Positions 55,812-64,000 of a stretch of DNA of 64,000 nt are shown piece by piece. This DNA is from Pyxidicoccus caerfyrddinensis (GTDB taxonomy: Bacteria > Myxococcota > Myxococcia > Myxococcales > Myxococcaceae). The notes beneath the pieces are model-generated. The model was not told the DNA's origin. It saw only the letters and a program-made list of their open reading frames with translations, and did no database searches. The stretch spans positions 186,001-250,000 of the forward strand of contig NZ_JAAIYA010000008.1 in assembly GCF_010894405.1 (NCBI RefSeq), given 5' to 3'. The translations under genes and the position numbers were made by a program. Numbering within the stretch: position 1 is the first letter of the stretch; the number at the start of each line of letters is the position of its first letter.

Positions 55812-56402
55812 ATGCGTCGCTGGCTCCCTGGGTTGCTCCTCTCGCTGGTCACCGTCCTCACCGCCTGTGGTGAGGCTGGCGTGCCCGCGCGCGCCACGAT
55901 GAGCGCCCGACAGGCTCTCACCAACCCGCCGGAGTTCCTCGAGTTCGAGTCCCCGGCGACGCGGCTCGAGCTGTTCCGCGAGGTGGCCCGCCAGTCCGTG
56001 GTGGAAGCCGGCCAGGCGGCGCAGGCGCTGGTGCTGTTCCCCATCAGTCAGCAGGGGGAGCTGCTCGCGGCGCGGGGCTTCGACGCGAAGATGGACCTCT
56101 TCCAGTCTCCGGACGCGGGCGGCGGCATCCAGCTGGTGTTCGATGCGCGCGCCGGCGAGCGTTGGCCGGAAGACCGCCGCGAGGGCCTGCAGGGCCTGTC
56201 CGAGCGCGAGGCCGCGGAGCTGGTGGCTCGCACGCTGCTCGCCCACTGGGGCATCCACCCGGAGGGCGCGGTGCAGGTGGACCGTGCGTCGGGCGCTCCG
56301 TACGCGGTGGCCTACGTGGACGGAATTCTGCGCATCAACCCGGCCTTCCTGTACCTGGCAGCGGCGTACGGTCCCGCTTCCATGCCGGCCACGCTCCAGT
56401 AG
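55812..56402 (+). CDS. Hypothetical lipoprotein
   Basis: 196 residues with lipobox LTAC (WLPGLLLSLVTVLTACGEAG). The mature part has helical segments with SARQALTNPPEFLEFESPA and AELVARTLLAHWGIHPEGAV. No family recognised. It lies between the TrmJ-like gene (divergent) and purC (72 bases downstream on the same strand). No strong Shine-Dalgarno before the ATG. Confidence 0.6.
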   Translation: MRRWLPGLLLSLVTVLTACGEAGVPARATMSARQALTNPPEFLEFESPATRLELFREVARQSVVEAGQAAQALVLFPISQQGELLAARGFDAKMDLFQSPDAGGGIQLVFDARAGERWPEDRREGLQGLSEREAAELVARTLLAHWGIHPEGAVQVDRASGAPYAVAYVDGILRINPAFLYLAAAYGPASMPATLQ

Positions 56403-56474
56403 AGTCGCGCGCCTCTTACGGAAGGCCCACCTTTCTCTCGCCACTCCCAGCGAGGGGTGGACCTCGAGGCGCTT

Positions 56475-57434
56475 GTGGACACCTCCGCACTTCACGCTCA
56501 GCTCTCCCTCACGCTCAAGCAGACGGACCTGCCGTCGCTCGGCCAGCAGTACCGCGGCAAGGTCCGCGAGACGTACCGGCAGGGTGACAAGCTCATCCTC
56601 GTCACCACGGACCGGCTCTCCGCGTTCGACCACATCCTCACCACCATCCCCTTCAAGGGCGAGGTGCTGAACCGGCTGTCCGCCTTCTGGTTCGAGCGCA
56701 CCAAGCACATCTGCCCCAACCACGTGCTGGACGTGCCGGACCCGAACGTCACCGTGGCGCGCGCCTGCCAGCCCTTCGCGATTGAAGTCGTGGTCCGCGG
56801 CTACCTCACCGGCAGCCTGTGGCGCGACTTCCAGAAGGGCACGCACACCGTCTACGGCGTGCCCTTCCCGGAAGGCATGCGCAAGGACCAGGCCTTCCCC
56901 GAGCCCATCATCACCCCGTCCACCAAGGCGGAGTACGGCCAGCACGACGAGCCCATCTCCGAGAAGGACTTGCTGGCGCGAGGGCTCGCGACGCCGAGGG
57001 ACTGGGCGCGCGTCACCGAGGCCGCCAAGGCGCTCTTCCTGGAGGGCCAGAAGTGGGCGCGGACGCGGGGCCTCATCCTCGTCGACACCAAGTACGAGTT
57101 CGGCAAGGTGGGCGACACGCTCTACGTCATCGACGAGATGCACACCCCGGACTCCAGCCGCTACTGGGTGGCGGACGAGTACGAGGCGCGCTTCGCCAAG
57201 GGCGAGGACCAGCGGATGCTGGACAAGGAGAACATCCGCCAGTGGCTCATCCGCGAGCGGAACTTCTCCGGCCAGGGCACCCCGCCCGTCATCCCCGACA
57301 GCGTGCGCGAGGACCTGGCCACCAAGTACCTCGCGGCCTACGAGCGGATTACCGGCGCTCCCATGGTGCTGGAGCCCGGTGACGTGCACGCGCGCATCGA
57401 GCGCAACCTGCGCGCGAAGGGCTACCTGAAGTAG
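56475..57434 (+). CDS. purC: SAICAR synthetase
   Basis: Converts CAIR and aspartate to SAICAR in purine synthesis. About 319 residues. Motifs: GKVRETYRQGDKLILVTTDR, LSAFDHILTTIPFKGEVLN, VVVRGYLTGSLWRDFQKG and VDTKYEFGKVGDTLYVIDEM, which hold the substrate and ATP sites. I prefer the GTG at 56475 because GAGG lies five bases upstream; a GTG at 56457 would have its ribosome site overlapping. This is the longer PurC type of deltaproteobacteria and yeast-like enzymes. It converges on purB. Confidence 0.92.
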   Translation: MDTSALHAQLSLTLKQTDLPSLGQQYRGKVRETYRQGDKLILVTTDRLSAFDHILTTIPFKGEVLNRLSAFWFERTKHICPNHVLDVPDPNVTVARACQPFAIEVVVRGYLTGSLWRDFQKGTHTVYGVPFPEGMRKDQAFPEPIITPSTKAEYGQHDEPISEKDLLARGLATPRDWARVTEAAKALFLEGQKWARTRGLILVDTKYEFGKVGDTLYVIDEMHTPDSSRYWVADEYEARFAKGEDQRMLDKENIRQWLIRERNFSGQGTPPVIPDSVREDLATKYLAAYERITGAPMVLEPGDVHARIERNLRAKGYLK

Positions 57435-57461
57435 TCCCTCGCGCGGAGTGACGGCCGGGGA

Positions 57462-58775
57462 CTACTCGCTCCGGCCGAACACGCGGCGGAACACGTCGTC
57501 CATGTGGCGCGTGTGGTAGCCCGGGGAGAAGCAGTCGGAAATCTCCTCGGGCGTCATCATCTTCGCCAGGTCCGCGTCCGCGAGCAGGGCCTTGCGGAAG
57601 TCGGTGCCCTCCTCGTACAGCTTCATCGCGTTGCGCTGGACGATGACGTACGCGGCCTGCCGGTCCATGCCCTTGCGCGCCAGCTCCAGCAACAGCCGCT
57701 GCGAATTCACCACGCCGCCGAGCAGCTCCAGGTTCTTCTTCATCTGCTCCGGGTAGACGCGCAGGTCCTCCATCAGCCGCGCGAAGCGGACGAGCATGAA
57801 GTCCATGAGGATGGTGGCGTCCGGGCCGATGACGCGCTCCACGGACGAGTGCGAGATGTCCCGCTCGTGCCACAGCGCCACGTCCTCCATCGCGCTCACC
57901 GCGTAGCCGCGCAGCAGGCGCGCCAGGCCGGTGAGGTTCTCCGACAGAATCGGGTTGCGCTTGTGCGGCATCGCGCTGGAGCCCTTCTGCCCGGCGGTGA
58001 AGGGCTCCTCCGCCTCGCGCACCTCCGTGCGCTGCAGGTGGCGAATCTCCACCGCGAACTTCTCGATGCTGGAGCCCAGCAGCGCCAGCGCGGTGAAGAA
58101 CTCCGCGTGCCTGTCGCGCTGCACCACCTGGCTGGAGGCCGGCGCCGGCTTGAGGCCCAGCTTGCGGCAGACGTGCTCCTCCACCGCCGGAGGCAGGTGC
58201 GCGAAGGTGCCCACCGCGCCGGAAATCTTGCCCACGGCGATGGTGTCGCGCGCGTGCTGCAGGCGCGTGCGGCCGCGGCGCAGCTCGTCGTACCAGATGG
58301 CCAGCTTGTGGCCGAAGGTGATGGGCTCGGCGTGGATGCCGTGGCTGCGGCCCATCTGGAGCGTGTGCTTGTGCTCGAAGGCGCGCTTCTCCACCGCGGC
58401 CATGACGCGCTCGAGGTCCTTGAGGATGAGGTCCAACGCGTCACGCAGCGTGAGACCCAGGGACGTGTCGAGCACGTCCGAGGACGTCATGCCCAGGTGC
58501 AGCCAGCGCGCGCTGGGCCCCACCCGCTCCTCCATGAAGGTGAGGAAGGCGATGACGTCGTGCTTGGTGGTGCGCTCGATTTCCTCAATCTTCGCGGCGT
58601 CGGCGGCGGTGAAGTCGCCCGCGCGCTGAACGCAGTCGGCCAGCGCCTCACGGGGAGCGAGCCCCGCCTCCACCATGCCCTCCAGCGCGGCGAGCTCCAC
58701 GTCGCGCCAGCGGCGGTAGCGGGCCTCATCGGACCAGAGGGAGGACATCTCCTGTCGGCTGTATCGCGGAATCAC
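57462..58775 (-). CDS. purB: Adenylosuccinate lyase
   Basis: 437 residues. Cleaves SAICAR and adenylosuccinate with release of fumarate, the step after PurC and again in AMP synthesis. Signature [19 protein letters not shown] (the mobile catalytic loop with Ser) and [15 protein letters not shown] (catalytic His region) are present; the N-terminus [20 protein letters not shown] is typical. It converges on purC with 27 bases between, so the two are not one operon in spite of consecutive steps. Confidence 0.94.
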   Translation of the reverse strand: MIPRYSRQEMSSLWSDEARYRRWRDVELAALEGMVEAGLAPREALADCVQRAGDFTAADAAKIEEIERTTKHDVIAFLTFMEERVGPSARWLHLGMTSSDVLDTSLGLTLRDALDLILKDLERVMAAVEKRAFEHKHTLQMGRSHGIHAEPITFGHKLAIWYDELRRGRTRLQHARDTIAVGKISGAVGTFAHLPPAVEEHVCRKLGLKPAPASSQVVQRDRHAEFFTALALLGSSIEKFAVEIRHLQRTEVREAEEPFTAGQKGSSAMPHKRNPILSENLTGLARLLRGYAVSAMEDVALWHERDISHSSVERVIGPDATILMDFMLVRFARLMEDLRVYPEQMKKNLELLGGVVNSQRLLLELARKGMDRQAAYVIVQRNAMKLYEEGTDFRKALLADADLAKMMTPEEISDCFSPGYHTRHMDDVFRRVFGRSE

Positions 58776-58887
58776 GGGCAGACCTTCGCGGCAAGGTCCA
58801 CCGCGCCGTGAGCCGGAGCCACTCCAGCACGGCGTCGGAGGACGGACCTGACTTCCTCGCGGCGGGTCCTACCCCTCCCGTCGCCCC

Positions 58888-58923
58888 ACCGCCAGCGCTT
58901 CTGTTTGAAGCCTTTCGCTGGCG
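58888..58923 (-). terminator. Stem-loop downstream of the kinase gene
   Basis: 9-bp stem CCGCCAGCG / CGCTGGCGG with an 18-base loop in the 226-base gap between the kinase stop (59002) and the purB start. Confidence 0.45.
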
Positions 58924-59001
58924 GTCAGGCGGGCGACGTCACACGGACTGTTGGCCACTGGCCGTGGGGCCCGGCGAGCGCGCCGCCCACAGCTCAGAAG
59001 C

Positions 59002-61524
59002 TCACGGCCTCGCGCCCGCGCAGCAGCGGAAGCCCAGCGAGCCCGAGCGCTCCGTCGGGGCGCCGTTCTTCCGGGCCGAGCAGCGCGACGCATAGTCCTG
59101 CCGGTTGAACGCGCCGCCCTTCTGCGTGAAGTCCACCTTGTCGAACTTCGTGGCCGTCCACTCCGCCACGTTGCCGGCCAGGTCCACCACGCCATAAGCG
59201 GAGCGGCAGTTCCTGAAGGCGCCGGAGGCCGCCAGCTTCCTGTCCACGCCCGCGGACGTCTTGGTGTTGCAGGCGTCTGCGTCGTACGGGTTGCCGTACG
59301 GGAAGCGGGCGTTGCCCGGGCCCTTGCAGGCCTTCTCCCACTCCTCCTCCGAGCACAGCCGCTTCCCCGCGCCTTCGCACAGGGCGCGAGCCTCCTCCCA
59401 GCTCACCTCCACCTTCGGCGCCTGCCCGGCCTGGTTGGGGTACTCGTACTCGTCGATGCAGAAGGTGGGCACCTGCAAGCTGGTGAGCGGGAGTTCGTCG
59501 AGGAACTTCATCGAGTCGTCCACCGACGTCCCCATCTTGAACGCGCCGCCACTCACGCGGCGCATCCCCGCGGGGCAGTCCCCCACGGGTGCGGCCACGG
59601 CGGAGGTCCCCTCCCCGGCGGAAGGAGCCATGCCCTCGCGCCCTGCCTGCCCGAGCGGGACGGGGCCTCCAGTGCCTCCCGAGGCCATCGCCTGCTGGCG
59701 CAGGCGCATCAGCACGTAGCCGCCGCCCAGGCCCAGGGCGAGGCCGCCCACGATGAGGAGCACCATCCACATGGTGGAGCGCGACTTCGACTTCGCCGCC
59801 CGCATGACCGGCTGCGTGGGCAGCGCGCCGATTCGCGGGGCGGAGCGCGCCGCGGACGTCGTCGGTGAGTCCAGGCGCCGCGCGCCCGAGCGGGCTCCCG
59901 ACATCGTGGGCGAGGAGTCCAGCGTGCGCGGCCCGGAGCGTGCGCCGGAGACCGCGGGCGAGAGGTCCAGGGTGCGCGGCGCGGTCCGAGCGGCGGACAC
60001 CGCCGGAGTGGCCTCCAGCGTCGGCATGCTGGCGCGGACGCCAGAGACCGAGGGCCCCGCGTCCTGGGTGGGCGCGCTGGAGCGAGCCGCCTCCGCCTCC
60101 ATGCGCGCCGGGGCCCCCCGAGGCTGCGCGACAGGCATGGGTGCCGAGGGACGGGGCGACGCAACGGGGGGCACAGGCCCTGAAGGACGAGGCGCCGGGG
60201 GCGACATGGAAGGCACCGGTCCCGAGGGACGGGGCGCGGGGCCCGGAGGCGCCCTGGGCGCGGGCGGGGTGACGAACGGCAGGGCCTGTTCCGTCAGGCG
60301 CTGCGAGGGGTGTCCTCCGGCGCCAACCGTCGACGGGTGGGCGCCGCCCATGATGGCCGCCAGCGTCGCGGCATCCAGGGGCTGCGTGGCATCAGGCGGG
60401 GGCGGCTCCTCCTCCTCGGGAGGCAGCGGCCTTGGCGCGGCGACTCCGGGCGAGGCGACTCCGGGCGAGGCCGTCTCGAGAGGAATGGAGGGCATCATGC
60501 CGGTGGGCACCGGCGGGGGCGGCGGAGGCCGGGACGCGGCCTTTGCACTGGCGGACTGGGGCGAGCCCGGAGGCACGCGCTGCGCCGCCACGATGGCGGC
60601 CGGCGTGCGCGAGAGGATGCTGGCGAGCTCCGCGTGCAGCTCTCCCGCCGTCTTCGGGCGGGCCAGCGGGTTGGGGTTGAGCGCGCGCCGGTAGAGCGCC
60701 TCGAAGGACGTCGGCAGGTCCGGGTGGTGCATGGACAGCCCGGGGATGACGCCTTCTTCCGGGAGCAGCCCCGCGACGAGCTCGCCCAGGATGACGCCGA
60801 GCGAGTACACGTCCATGCGCGTGTCCAGCTCGCCCCCGGCGATGTACTCCGGGGCGATGTAGACGTCCGCGCGGTGGCCCTTCTGGGCCTGGACGAAGGG
60901 CAGGTGCGGCACCGCCAGCCCCAGCCCGTAGTCCGTCACCTTCAGCAGGTCCGGCAGGACGATGACGTTCTCCGGCTTGAGGTCGGAGTGCGGCCCGAAG
61001 CGGTGCGCGGCATCCAGCGCGGCGGCCATCTGCGCCACCAGCGGCTCCACGTCCTTCAGCGAGAAGAGCTGCCCGCGCGTCGCGCGCTGCTCCAGCATCC
61101 GCCGCAGCGTCATCCCCTCCAGCAGCTGCATGGTGAAGAAGGGCCGGTCCCCGTCCTGGCCCTCCTCGTACACACGCAGGAGGTTGGGATGGTTGAGCTT
61201 CTTGCCCACGCGCAGCGACAGCGAGAACTGGGTGCGCTCCTCCGGCTGCTGTACCAGGCGCGGGAGCACCGTCTTGAGGGCGAGCTCGACGTCAATCTCC
61301 TGGTCCTGGGCCCGGAAGACGAAGCCCATGGGGCCAGAGCCCACCACTTCCTGGATGGCGTAGCGGCCGGCGACGACGTCCCCCTGCTTGTAGGGAGCGC
61401 CCTCCAGTCCCCGCCTGCGCGCGGCGCCGGCCTGGGGGCGCGACGCCGCGTCGTACTTCAGCCCGCAGGTGGGACAGGTGTCTGTCGTCGGTGGGACGTG
61501 ACTGCCGCAGCGGTGGCAAAGCAA
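59002..61524 (-). CDS. Transmembrane Ser/Thr kinase fused to a formylglycine-generating (SUMF1-like) domain
   Basis: 840 residues. The N-terminus is a zinc ribbon (CHRCGSHVPPTTDTCPTCG). A protein kinase domain (about 50-305) follows with glycine loop VGSGPMGFVF, Lys in ELALKTV, catalytic loop FGPHSDLKPENVIV (HSD instead of HRD) and VTDYGLG (DYG instead of DFG). A long Pro/Ser/Arg-rich linker (about 320-585) leads to one TM helix (MWMVLLIVGGLALGLGGGY). Outside is an FGE/SUMF1-like domain: GAFKMGTSVDD, CIDEYEYPN, LCSEEEWEKACKG, DLAGNVAEWTATKFD and LGFRCCAG. Kinase-SUMF1 fusions are typical of myxobacteria; the outer domain probably senses a ligand. It lies downstream of dut on the same strand. 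Confidence 0.88.
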   Translation of the reverse strand: MLCHRCGSHVPPTTDTCPTCGLKYDAASRPQAGAARRRGLEGAPYKQGDVVAGRYAIQEVVGSGPMGFVFRAQDQEIDVELALKTVLPRLVQQPEERTQFSLSLRVGKKLNHPNLLRVYEEGQDGDRPFFTMQLLEGMTLRRMLEQRATRGQLFSLKDVEPLVAQMAAALDAAHRFGPHSDLKPENVIVLPDLLKVTDYGLGLAVPHLPFVQAQKGHRADVYIAPEYIAGGELDTRMDVYSLGVILGELVAGLLPEEGVIPGLSMHHPDLPTSFEALYRRALNPNPLARPKTAGELHAELASILSRTPAAIVAAQRVPPGSPQSASAKAASRPPPPPPVPTGMMPSIPLETASPGVASPGVAAPRPLPPEEEEPPPPDATQPLDAATLAAIMGGAHPSTVGAGGHPSQRLTEQALPFVTPPAPRAPPGPAPRPSGPVPSMSPPAPRPSGPVPPVASPRPSAPMPVAQPRGAPARMEAEAARSSAPTQDAGPSVSGVRASMPTLEATPAVSAARTAPRTLDLSPAVSGARSGPRTLDSSPTMSGARSGARRLDSPTTSAARSAPRIGALPTQPVMRAAKSKSRSTMWMVLLIVGGLALGLGGGYVLMRLRQQAMASGGTGGPVPLGQAGREGMAPSAGEGTSAVAAPVGDCPAGMRRVSGGAFKMGTSVDDSMKFLDELPLTSLQVPTFCIDEYEYPNQAGQAPKVEVSWEEARALCEGAGKRLCSEEEWEKACKGPGNARFPYGNPYDADACNTKTSAGVDRKLAASGAFRNCRSAYGVVDLAGNVAEWTATKFDKVDFTQKGGAFNRQDYASRCSARKNGAPTERSGSLGFRCCAGARP

Positions 61525-61634
61525 AGCGGTGGGACTCCAGGGGCCAGTCGGGGGATGGCCACCACGGGGGGCGGCCTGCCCTCATATTCTGCCCGCTCCC
61601 CTGACAGCAAGGAACGACGAGCGGAGTCAGGAGT

Positions 61635-62090
61635 CTACCGGCCCGTGGAACCGAAGCCCCTTTCACCTCGCTCCGTGGCGTCCAGCACGTCCACCTCTTG
61701 CAACTCCACGGACGTGACGGGCGCCACGACCAGCTGCGCCACACGGTCGCCACGACGCAGCGTGAAGGGCTCCTGGGAGAGGTTGACGAGGATGACCTGC
61801 ACCTCGCCCCGGTAGTCCGCGTCCACCGTCCCCGGCGCGTTGAGCAGCGTCACGCCGTGGCGCAGCGCCAGCCCCGAGCGGGGCCGCACCTGGCCCTCGT
61901 ACCCGGGCGGCAGCGTGAGCGCGAGCCCCGTGGGCACCGCCAGCCGCTCCAGCGGCCCCAGCACGCGCTCGCCCTCGATGTCCGCGCGCAAGTCGAGCCC
62001 GGCAGCCAGCTCCGTCTCGTAGCGGGGCAGCGGCAGCGGGTCCGGGTGGGCGCGCACGCGACGCACCCTCACAATCAGCGGAGAGGCCAT
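61635..62090 (-). CDS. dut: dUTP diphosphatase
   Basis: About 151 residues from the ATG at 62090 ([11 protein letters not shown]); an ATG at 62102 is possible. Trimeric dUTPase motifs: [11 protein letters not shown] (1), [11 protein letters not shown] (2), [17 protein letters not shown] (3), [12 protein letters not shown] (4) and GFGSTG (5, glycine-rich C-terminal arm). It removes dUTP and supplies dUMP for thymidylate synthesis. Ends 110 bases before the kinase start; both, and the M23 peptidase, run leftward. Confidence 0.92.
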   Translation of the reverse strand: MASPLIVRVRRVRAHPDPLPLPRYETELAAGLDLRADIEGERVLGPLERLAVPTGLALTLPPGYEGQVRPRSGLALRHGVTLLNAPGTVDADYRGEVQVILVNLSQEPFTLRRGDRVAQLVVAPVTSVELQEVDVLDATERGERGFGSTGR

Positions 62091-62137
62091 GTGCAACTTC
62101 ATGCCACACCGACTCACCGGCGCCAGTTTCCGGCGGC

Positions 62138-63151
62138 TCAGGGCGTGAGGCCCTGGGCGGCCGCCGTGCGCAGCGCGGTGCGGAACTTCAGCGGGTCCAT
62201 GGGCCGCGAGGCGAGCTCCAGCTGGTAGTGCAGGTGCGGCCCGGTGGAGCGGCCCGTGTTGCCCGAGCGGGCGATTAGCTGCCCGCGCTCCACCCGCTGC
62301 CCCACCGTCACCACCAGCTCCGAGTTGTGGCAGTACGCCGTCGTCACCCCGCGCCCGTGGTCCAACACGAGGACGCGGCCATTCACCGCGTCCTCGCTCG
62401 CGCGCCGCACCACGCCCGCGGACACCGCCACCACGGACGTCCCGGTGGGCACGCTCAGGTCCACGCCGGTGTGCATCTTCCGGGTGCCCAACACGGGGTG
62501 GAGGCGCTCGCCGAAGGGACTCGACACCCGCGCGCCCTCATGGACCGGCCACGCCAGGCCGAACGCGGTGGCCAGGGCCAGGGCCTGCGCCGCGCCCACG
62601 GATGCGCCCTCGAAGCCGGGAGGCAGCTGCCCCGCCAGCCGCTCCAGCGTGGGCACCCCACCCTCCGCCGTCACCCGCTCCAGCGCGTAGCGCGCGGGCA
62701 CCCGGCCCGCGAACAGCGCCGTCAGCCGCGCCTCGTCCCCGGGGAAGTCCGCCTCCAGCGCCGCATGCAGCTTCTTCGCGGCGTCCGGCCCCTCGCCCGC
62801 GTCGAGCAGCGCCGTGGAGGACACGCCCAGCTCCGTGGCCAGCGCCAGCACGGGCTGCCGGGCGCGCACGTCCAGGCCCTTGAGCGCCAGGTGCGTGCCC
62901 CAGGCCAGCGCCTCCGCGTCCGTCAGCGGCCTCGCCAGCGGCGCCTCGGGCGCCACCAGGGGCTCGGACAGCGACGTGCCCGTCATGCCGTCGTAGTACG
63001 CGAGCAGCGGGCGCGCGGTGCTGCGCGTCCCGGTGGCCCACGCCGCGCCCCGGCGCACCAGCGCGCCCGCGGGCGTGTGGTGGTACGCCGCCCACAAGCA
63101 CAGCACCGCCATGCAGAAGTCCAGCAAGCCTTTCGCGCGACTCGGGAACAT
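62138..63151 (-). CDS. M23-family peptidoglycan metallopeptidase
   Basis: 337 residues with an N-terminal hydrophobic segment ([17 protein letters not shown]) that targets it to the envelope. The LytM domain is at the C-terminus: [20 protein letters not shown] then [11 protein letters not shown] holds the His/Asp ligands and [12 protein letters not shown] the HxH pair, so it should be active on peptide cross-links. The helical middle (about 80-200) is not recognised. It is ten bases downstream of the membrane protein gene at 63161 and probably co-transcribed with it. Confidence 0.85.
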   Translation of the reverse strand: MFPSRAKGLLDFCMAVLCLWAAYHHTPAGALVRRGAAWATGTRSTARPLLAYYDGMTGTSLSEPLVAPEAPLARPLTDAEALAWGTHLALKGLDVRARQPVLALATELGVSSTALLDAGEGPDAAKKLHAALEADFPGDEARLTALFAGRVPARYALERVTAEGGVPTLERLAGQLPPGFEGASVGAAQALALATAFGLAWPVHEGARVSSPFGERLHPVLGTRKMHTGVDLSVPTGTSVVAVSAGVVRRASEDAVNGRVLVLDHGRGVTTAYCHNSELVVTVGQRVERGQLIARSGNTGRSTGPHLHYQLELASRPMDPLKFRTALRTAAAQGLTP

Positions 63152-63160
63152 GGGGCCTCG

Positions 63161-64000
63161 TCAGCGCAGGAAGGACAGCACCGGAGACGCATCCAACACG
63201 GCCGCCACCGCCAGCGGCACCACCACCGCGCACCCCACCAGCCCGCGGCGGAAGGCCCCCTTCCCTCCGTCCTCCTCACAGGCCGCGTCCGCGGCCTGCA
63301 GGTTGCGCAGCACCGCGCGCCACCCCAGCGACACGAGCACGCCCAGCAGTGTGCCCAGGGCCAGCCCCCGTGCCGCCACGTCCGCCGCGCTGTCACCCAT
63401 CAGCTCGCGCCAGGAGAGGTACACGGTGCCCTGGACGAGCCGCGCCACCGCGCACGCCCCCGCCAGCGCTACCGCCGCCGTGGCCAGCGGCCGCAGCCAC
63501 CGCATGGGCGTGGGCCGGCGCAGGCACCGCGTCCACAGCGCGCGCCACGAGGGCCGCGCCTCCTGCTGCCCCATCGCCGCGCGCCAGGCCTCCGCCGGCA
63601 CGGGCGCCCGTACTTCCCGGTAGCCGAGCGCGGGCAGGGCCAGCACGAGGTCCGCGGACAGCTCCCACGCCAGCGCGAGCATGCGGGCCAGCCGGGTGCG
63701 CGACTCCAGCGACAGCCACTCCACCATGGGCGCGGTGACGTCGTAGCGGCCCACCAGCGCGTCGAAGAGTGAGTCCGCCCGGTCCACCACCGCCAGCAGC
63801 CGGTCGTCCAGCGTGTCCGCCGCGGAGTGGACGCCCACGGCCACCAGCGCCAGCAGCCCCAGCGGCATGAAGGCCCACCGGAAGCCACCGAGGAAGCGGG
63901 ACACGTCGGCGATGAAGTTCGAGGACGGCGGCGAGGCGGCGGGCGGTCGGGGCGGCACGAGGCCTCCAGGACGGGGCTCGCACCTCCAACGCACGGCCCC
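63161..64000 (-). CDS. Multi-pass membrane protein, unknown (possibly 5' partial)
   Basis: 277 residues if started at the GTG at 63994, but the frame is open to the window edge, so the true start may be outside. Hydrophobic segments include FMPLGLLALVAVGVHSAA, a second pair near residue 165-185 (PLATAAVALAGACAVARLV), LALGTLLGVLVSLG, and a C-terminal one (GLVGCAVVVPLAVAAVLDA). No known domain recognised. Ten bases separate it from the M23 peptidase gene, so they likely form an operon concerned with the envelope. Confidence 0.6.
   Translation of the reverse strand, partial: GAVRWRCEPRPGGLVPPRPPAASPPSSNFIADVSRFLGGFRWAFMPLGLLALVAVGVHSAADTLDDRLLAVVDRADSLFDALVGRYDVTAPMVEWLSLESRTRLARMLALAWELSADLVLALPALGYREVRAPVPAEAWRAAMGQQEARPSWRALWTRCLRRPTPMRWLRPLATAAVALAGACAVARLVQGTVYLSWRELMGDSAADVAARGLALGTLLGVLVSLGWRAVLRNLQAADAACEEDGGKGAFRRGLVGCAVVVPLAVAAVLDASPVLSFLR

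Noticed and set aside
55758..57389. A long N-terminal extension of the TrmJ-like protein
   Set aside because: Antisense to purC and the lipoprotein gene; SPOUT homology begins right after the ATG at 55757.

Overview
The window looks like chromosome from a myxobacterium of the Myxococcus/Corallococcus/Pyxidicoccus type. The DNA is very GC-rich with strong third-position bias. Lipoproteins built from repeats (RCC1, LVIVD, tachylectin) are abundant. There is a TIGR02996-like protein, a CFI-box protein, a Ser/Thr kinase fused to a sulfatase-modifying-factor domain, and several secreted lytic enzymes. The assignment rests on gene style and not on a marker gene.

Layout. Bases 1-7.4 kb: a 5'-truncated HIT/deoxyribosyltransferase-like fusion, gpsA, a divergent MFS/LysR pair with a LysR-type box, and a large carboxypeptidase-regulatory-repeat protein. 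7.5-11.4 kb: an M91 (XopG-like) zinc protease and a lipoprotein combining M23 peptidase, GH25 muramidase and 13 short repeats. 11.4-16.8 kb: a VOC lipoprotein, a DUF418 protein, a decayed B-box/DUF4328 gene and an LVIVD lipoprotein. 16.8-23.2 kb: a gene-poor gap followed by a tachylectin-like propeller, a TIGR02996-like protein, an RCC1 double propeller and a Cys-repeat secreted protein. 23.3-27.1 kb: a four-gene siderophore ABC importer with a Fur-box match upstream. 27.2-37.2 kb: a PDZ protein, an M4 protease with a crystallin-like tail, two decayed MFS genes, an unusual gluzincin/MBL gene pair and a LuxR regulator.

The most interesting part is 37.2-45.1 kb. An MpaB-type oxygenase and a ferritin-like gene run divergently from a CBASS anti-phage operon: a caspase-like CHAT protease fused to a SAVED cyclic-oligonucleotide sensor, a CD-NTase, a bacterial HORMA protein and a TRIP13-like AAA+ ATPase (type III CBASS). 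The reading is that HORMA/TRIP13 licence the CD-NTase, its cyclic oligonucleotide binds SAVED, and the CHAT protease is switched on. A relic of a second SAVED C-terminus lies between effector and cyclase. After the operon come a truncated ORF, a group II intron reverse-transcriptase relic and the tmRNA gene ssrA. The CBASS block sits on the 3' side of ssrA, a classic island integration site.

45.3-64 kb reads as conserved core: an M16 peptidase pair, an OmpA/TSP3 outer-membrane protein, a TlpA thioredoxin with a CFI-box partner, an HtrA protease, a TrmJ-like methylase, purC and purB (convergent), a kinase/SUMF1 fusion, dut, an M23 peptidase and a membrane protein reaching the window edge.

All family assignments come from motif recognition; no database search was run.
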